DNA from: Kribbella steppae
GTDB taxonomy: Bacteria > Actinomycetota > Actinomycetes > Propionibacteriales > Kribbellaceae
Direction: 5' to 3'
Assembly: GCF_004342025.1 (NCBI RefSeq)
Contig: NZ_SLWN01000019.1
Coordinates: 107,618-171,617, forward strand
DNA length: 64,000 nt
In this document: positions 61,282 through 64,000 of the stretch, piece by piece
Layout of the letters: every line of letters begins with the position of its first letter
How positions within the stretch are numbered: position 1 is the stretch's first letter
The notes under the pieces: model-generated
Database searches by the model: none
What the model saw: the letters and a program-made list of their open reading frames with translations, nothing else
What the model was told of the DNA's origin: nothing
Position numbers and translations under genes: made by a program

Positions 61282-62204
61282 CGGGACGCACTCTCCACTG
61301 CGAGGTCCCAGTCCGCCTGCGCGGTGGTCCCGCCTGCGGCCCGGGTGGACAGCGAGCCGCACGCGGTCGCGACCGCCAGCGCCCGTTCACGACCGCACCC
61401 GTTCAATACGGCGGCCACGTAGCCGGCGTCGAAGCTGTCGCCGGCGCCCACCGCGTCAACCGTCTCGACCTTCAAAGCTTTGGCGGTCGTCACCGAGGAT
61501 CCGTTGTGGGCAAGGGCTCCTTGAGCGCCGTTCTTCACCACGACCAGCGGACCTCGGCGCGCCAGGATCCCGGCGGCGTCGGGGACTGACGGATGACCGG
61601 TGAGTGCGCTGGCCTCGGCCGCGTTCGGGAAGAAGAAGTCGGTGACCCGCAGGACCGGGTCGAGCACCATCCGGTCCCAGCGGTCGGCCGGATCGTCGTT
61701 CGGATCGAGGGACGTGGTCGCCTTCGCGCCCTTCGCCTCCTTGAACAGCGCGGCCAGCGAGGCCGCCAACTGAGGGAGCAGATAGAAGGATGCCGCGTGG
61801 ACATGCCGCACTGACCTGAGCAGCGACCGCGGTACGTCGTCTGCGCTGATCAAGGGCATACAGCCAGGCGACGTCAGGATCGCGCGATCGTCGCCGGAGG
61901 TGAGAATCGTGGTCAGCGGAGTCGACGAGTCGCGGTCGACGGTGATCGCGTCCACGTTCACTCCGCGGTCCGAAAGCGCCGTACGCACGAAAGCACCGGC
62001 CGGGTCGTCGCCGACGCGGCCCGCGAAGGCGACGCTCAGCCCGAGCCGGGCCGCACCGCACGCCATGATCGCGGCCGAGCCGCCGAGCACGAGCGATCCG
62101 TGCTGGACCAGGCGCTCACGTTGCCCGAAGGCGACCGGCTGGTCGACGGGTCCGATGACGACATCAGGATTGACGTCACCGATCACTAGCAGGTCGAAAT
62201 TCAT
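61278..62204 (-). CDS. PfkB-family carbohydrate kinase
   Basis: The 308-residue ribokinase-fold kinase has VIGDVNPDVVIGPV at the N-terminus, the GGSAAIMACGAARLG sugar-binding region, and the ATP/catalytic motif DAVGAGDSFDAGYVAAVL with its Asp. Length and motifs are intact. It lies between the permease remnant (3 bp upstream) and the GH4 remnant (4-bp overlap), so it is the only intact member of a decayed sugar operon. The substrate is a sugar or sugar derivative, perhaps the product of the lost glycosidase. Confidence 0.92.
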   Translation of the reverse strand: MNFDLLVIGDVNPDVVIGPVDQPVAFGQRERLVQHGSLVLGGSAAIMACGAARLGLSVAFAGRVGDDPAGAFVRTALSDRGVNVDAITVDRDSSTPLTTILTSGDDRAILTSPGCMPLISADDVPRSLLRSVRHVHAASFYLLPQLAASLAALFKEAKGAKATTSLDPNDDPADRWDRMVLDPVLRVTDFFFPNAAEASALTGHPSVPDAAGILARRGPLVVVKNGAQGALAHNGSSVTTAKALKVETVDAVGAGDSFDAGYVAAVLNGCGRERALAVATACGSLSTRAAGGTTAQADWDLAVESASR

Positions 62205-62207
62205 GTA

Positions 62208-62441
62208 TCAGCCTTTGAGTCCGGTGGAGGCGAGTGAGCGGATGAAGGCCTTTTGGGCCAGTAGGAATCCCAGCAGGACCGGTAAGACGGTGATGACGTT
62301 GCCGGCCATCACTGCGGCCCACTGGGTGTGGTGCTGGCCCTGGAAGGCGTTCACGTAGCAGATGTTGTAGAGCCCGGCGGCGGGTGCCGCCGTCCGATCG
62401 CGACTGAGAGCACGACGGGTGAGCGGGCGAGTGTCGGACAC
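62208..62441 (-). pseudogene. Sugar ABC permease remnant (MalG type, middle deleted)
   Basis: From GTG at 62441, with GGAGC six bases upstream, the frame reads MSDTRPLTRRALSRDR, a typical cytosolic N-terminus. Within a few codons it becomes GLYNICYVNAFQGQHHTQWA, VMAGNVITVLPVLLGFLLAQ, KAFIRSLASTGLKG, the C-terminal end of CUT1 sugar permeases. About 200 of 280 residues, including helices 1-5 and the EAA loop, are missing, although the frame is preserved across the junction. It ends 3 bp before the PfkB start. A functional transporter subunit is not possible; a short membrane peptide might still be made. Confidence 0.8.
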
Positions 62442-62657
62442 GATTGCTCCATCGGTCCCGGGGACGCGACCCCGCCTCGGGCTCACACCACGCCCTGGCG
62501 CCTGGAAACCGGACTCCGGATGCGCTGATCCGCTACCGGCTGGGTGCGTCACTGCCGGCCCAGTCAAGCCCTCGGGCCGGTGCGGCGTCAAGCGATCAGC
62601 TGCAAACGAGTGCGCGCAAACGCCCGGAGATTGCGGTACTGCGCACTGCGCCAGATC
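62442..62657. other. Non-coding gap upstream of the second lacI gene
   Basis: I see no gene here. It holds a small hairpin CGGGG-ACGCGA-CCCCG (62459-62474) and probably the remains of the lost upstream part of the sugar operon. Short open frames lack start sites and domain similarity. Confidence 0.5.
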
Positions 62658-62708
62658 TTGACGTGCGACGTTTTAACCGGTTTAGTGACTGTTTAAACCG
62701 GTTTAAAC
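62658..62708 (+). promoter_or_regulatory. lacI promoter with two operators 21 bp apart
   Basis: TTGACG (62658-62663), 17 bp, TTTAGT (62681-62686) form a promoter. AACCGGTT (62675-62682) lies across the end of the spacer and the -10; GTTTAAACCGGTTTAAAC (62691-62708), a perfect 18-bp palindrome, covers the expected start of transcription. Their centres are 21 bp apart, two helical turns, so two repressor dimers would sit on the same face. The central CCGG fits LacI-type sites with a central CpG. Confidence 0.8.
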
Positions 62709-62727
62709 CACCGTCAAGCGAGGTCTG

Positions 62728-63756
62728 ATGAGCAAACAGCGGCCGACGATCGCCGATGTGGCGACGCGGGCCGGGGTGTCCAAGGGCGCGGTGTCGTTCG
62801 CGCTGAACGGACGGCCCGGCCTGGCGAGTGCGACCGTGGACAAGATCCTCGCCGCGGCCGACGAACTGGGCTGGCGGCCGAGCAACCGGGCCCGGTCCTT
62901 GTCGGTCTCGAAAGCATTCGCCCTCGGTCTGGTGATCACCCGCGACCCGGCCGTGCTGTCGTCGGACCCGTTCTTCCCGGCCTTCATCGCGGGGGTCGAG
63001 AGCGTCCTGTCCGCCCGCGGGCAGGCTCTGGTCCTCCAGGTCGTCACCGCCGGCGAGGACGAGGAGGCGGGCTATCGGCGACTGGCGCAGGACACCCGCG
63101 TCGACGGCGTCTTCCTGTCCGACCTCCGGCACGACGATCCCCGGATCGACCTGCTGGTCGAGCTCGGTCTGCCCGCCGTCACCCTGAACCGGCCCGACGG
63201 CACGTCGCCGTTCCCGGCCGTCATCCTGGACGACCGGCCCGGGACGATCGCGGTCGTCGAGCACCTGCTGTCACTCGGTCATCGCCGGATCGCGCACGTC
63301 GCGGGCCCACCCGCGTTCGTGCACGCGACGGCCCGGTCAGATGCCTTCATGGCGACGCTGGCCGCCGCCGGGATCGCGCCGGCGGCGGTCGAGACCAGCG
63401 ACTTCACCGCCGCGGGCGGGATCGAGGCGACCAAACGACTGCTGGCGCTGCCGCAGCCGCCGACTGCGATCGTCTATGCGAACGACCGGATGGCGATCGC
63501 CGGCCTCGGCGCCGCCCAGGCGACCGGACTGACCGTTCCGGACGACCTGAGCATCGCCGGCTTCGACGACAGCGAACTTGCCGAGTACGTCCACCCCGGC
63601 CTGACCACCGTGCGCGCCGACCCGTTCCGCTTCGGCGAGGCGGCCGCCCAGACCCTCAACCAGGTCGTCGACGGTGCGGCCGACGTACCCGATGTCGAAC
63701 TGCCACCCGCGCAGCTCGTCGTCCGCAACTCCACCGCCGCCGTACCCCGTGTCTAG
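62728..63756 (+). CDS. LacI-family regulator
   Basis: The 342-residue protein has the LacI helix-turn-helix (TIADVATRAGVSKGAVSFAL, then NGRPGLASATVDKIL) with the hinge region RPSNRARSLS, and a complete effector domain (ALGLVITRDPAVLSSDPFFP, HLLSLGHRRIAHVAGP, IVYANDRMAIAGLGAAQ, IAGFDDSELAEYVHPGLTTV). Length is standard. Tandem operators lie in its own promoter. The next gene, 28 bp on, is a sugar-binding lipoprotein, so it controls a carbohydrate ABC operon that leaves the window. Confidence 0.94.
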   Translation: MSKQRPTIADVATRAGVSKGAVSFALNGRPGLASATVDKILAAADELGWRPSNRARSLSVSKAFALGLVITRDPAVLSSDPFFPAFIAGVESVLSARGQALVLQVVTAGEDEEAGYRRLAQDTRVDGVFLSDLRHDDPRIDLLVELGLPAVTLNRPDGTSPFPAVILDDRPGTIAVVEHLLSLGHRRIAHVAGPPAFVHATARSDAFMATLAAAGIAPAAVETSDFTAAGGIEATKRLLALPQPPTAIVYANDRMAIAGLGAAQATGLTVPDDLSIAGFDDSELAEYVHPGLTTVRADPFRFGEAAAQTLNQVVDGAADVPDVELPPAQLVVRNSTAAVPRV

Positions 63757-63784
63757 CGCTTCCCCTGGCGCACTTGGAGGAATC

Positions 63785-64000
63785 ATGAAACTGCAAGCTG
63801 GACTGCTGGCCCTGGTGCTGGCCGGCTCACTCGCCGCGTGTGGTGACAGTGGCGACAGCTCTGGTGGCGCCGACGCCGCGGCCAAGGCCACCGGACCGAT
63901 CACCATCTGGTACTCGAACAATGCCGAGGAAGTGACCTGGGCCAAGCAGATGGTCGCGGCCTGGAACACGGCCCATGCGGACCAGAAGATCACTGGCCAG
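63785..64000 (+). CDS. Sugar ABC transporter substrate-binding lipoprotein, 3' partial
   Basis: The first 72 residues are visible: a lipoprotein signal (MKLQAGLLALVLAGSLAACG with the lipobox LAAC), a Ser/Gly/Asp spacer, and the first strand ITIWYSNNAEEVTWAKQMVA typical of family 1 sugar-binding proteins. GGAGG is 4 bases before the ATG. It follows the second lacI gene and probably begins a CUT1 transporter operon that runs beyond the window. Confidence 0.93.
   Translation, partial: MKLQAGLLALVLAGSLAACGDSGDSSGGADAAAKATGPITIWYSNNAEEVTWAKQMVAAWNTAHADQKITGQ

Noticed and set aside
62444..62728. 94-codon plus-strand frame before the second lacI gene
   Set aside because: It crosses the lacI promoter and operators and has no ribosome-binding site or domain.

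Overview
The window is a stretch of chromosome from a high-GC actinobacterium. Gene content and order suggest Propionibacteriales of the Kribbella/Nocardioides type; this placement is inferred, since no marker gene is present. Most of it is a conserved actinobacterial housekeeping block. From memory its order resembles the M. tuberculosis region from secA1 through hpf, comF, lpqB, mtrB, mtrA, sahH, manA, manB, whiB2 and fbiA/fbiB, and the Streptomyces region around whiB, sahH, mtrA and secA. Genes were placed on codon pattern, start sites, overlaps and family motifs. No rRNA, tRNA, CRISPR array or complete insertion sequence was seen.

Layout. 1-4.4 kb: end of a tatA-like gene, a LysR regulator divergent from a carbonyl-reductase-like SDR, and two CNNM/CBS membrane proteins. 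4.6-6.9 kb: NAD kinase and mannose-1-phosphate guanylyltransferase. 6.9-8.7 kb: a gene-free repeat region with a 29-bp hairpin array, a 55-bp tandem repeat, a long-stem cloverleaf-like element and two copies of an 89-bp palindromic element. 8.7-18.1 kb: DUF3105, F420 biosynthesis (cofE, cofD), a Gln-rich membrane protein, whiB2, a large glycosyltransferase and a DUF5719 protein. 18.1-24.8 kb: DUF3499, a zincin-like protein, a Gfo/Idh-ThuA pair, then manB-Trm112-SIS-manA. 24.8-30.8 kb: CDF transporter, MerR, sahH, RDD, SpoIIM and DUF1206. 30.8-42 kb: an apparent insertion (TetR-controlled ABC exporter, five-gene peptide ABC operon, a third 89-bp element, amphi-Trp protein, ArsR with an AHSA1-VOC fusion, phosphotransferase). 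42-47 kb: DUF58-MoxR-DUF4350-DUF4129-membrane operon. 47-59 kb: mtrA-mtrB-lpqB, comF, hpf, trypsin, HhH protein, YcaQ-like protein, secA. 59-64 kb: nitronate monooxygenase, then a decayed sugar locus with two LacI regulators, a PfkB kinase and remnants of a GH4 glycosidase and an ABC permease, ending in the start of a new sugar-binding lipoprotein gene.

How it fits together: manA (Fru-6-P to Man-6-P), manB (to Man-1-P) and manC (to GDP-mannose) form a complete GDP-mannose pathway split over 19 kb. MtrAB-LpqB, WhiB2 and the polytopic glycosyltransferase belong to envelope and division control. SecA and the Tat component handle export.

The most unusual signals are the three fixed-length 89-bp elements whose stems differ in sequence but keep pairing, the cloverleaf-like inverted repeat, the two hollowed-out sugar genes that keep both ends but lost their middles, and a recurring TANNNT-N6-start arrangement that points to leaderless transcription.
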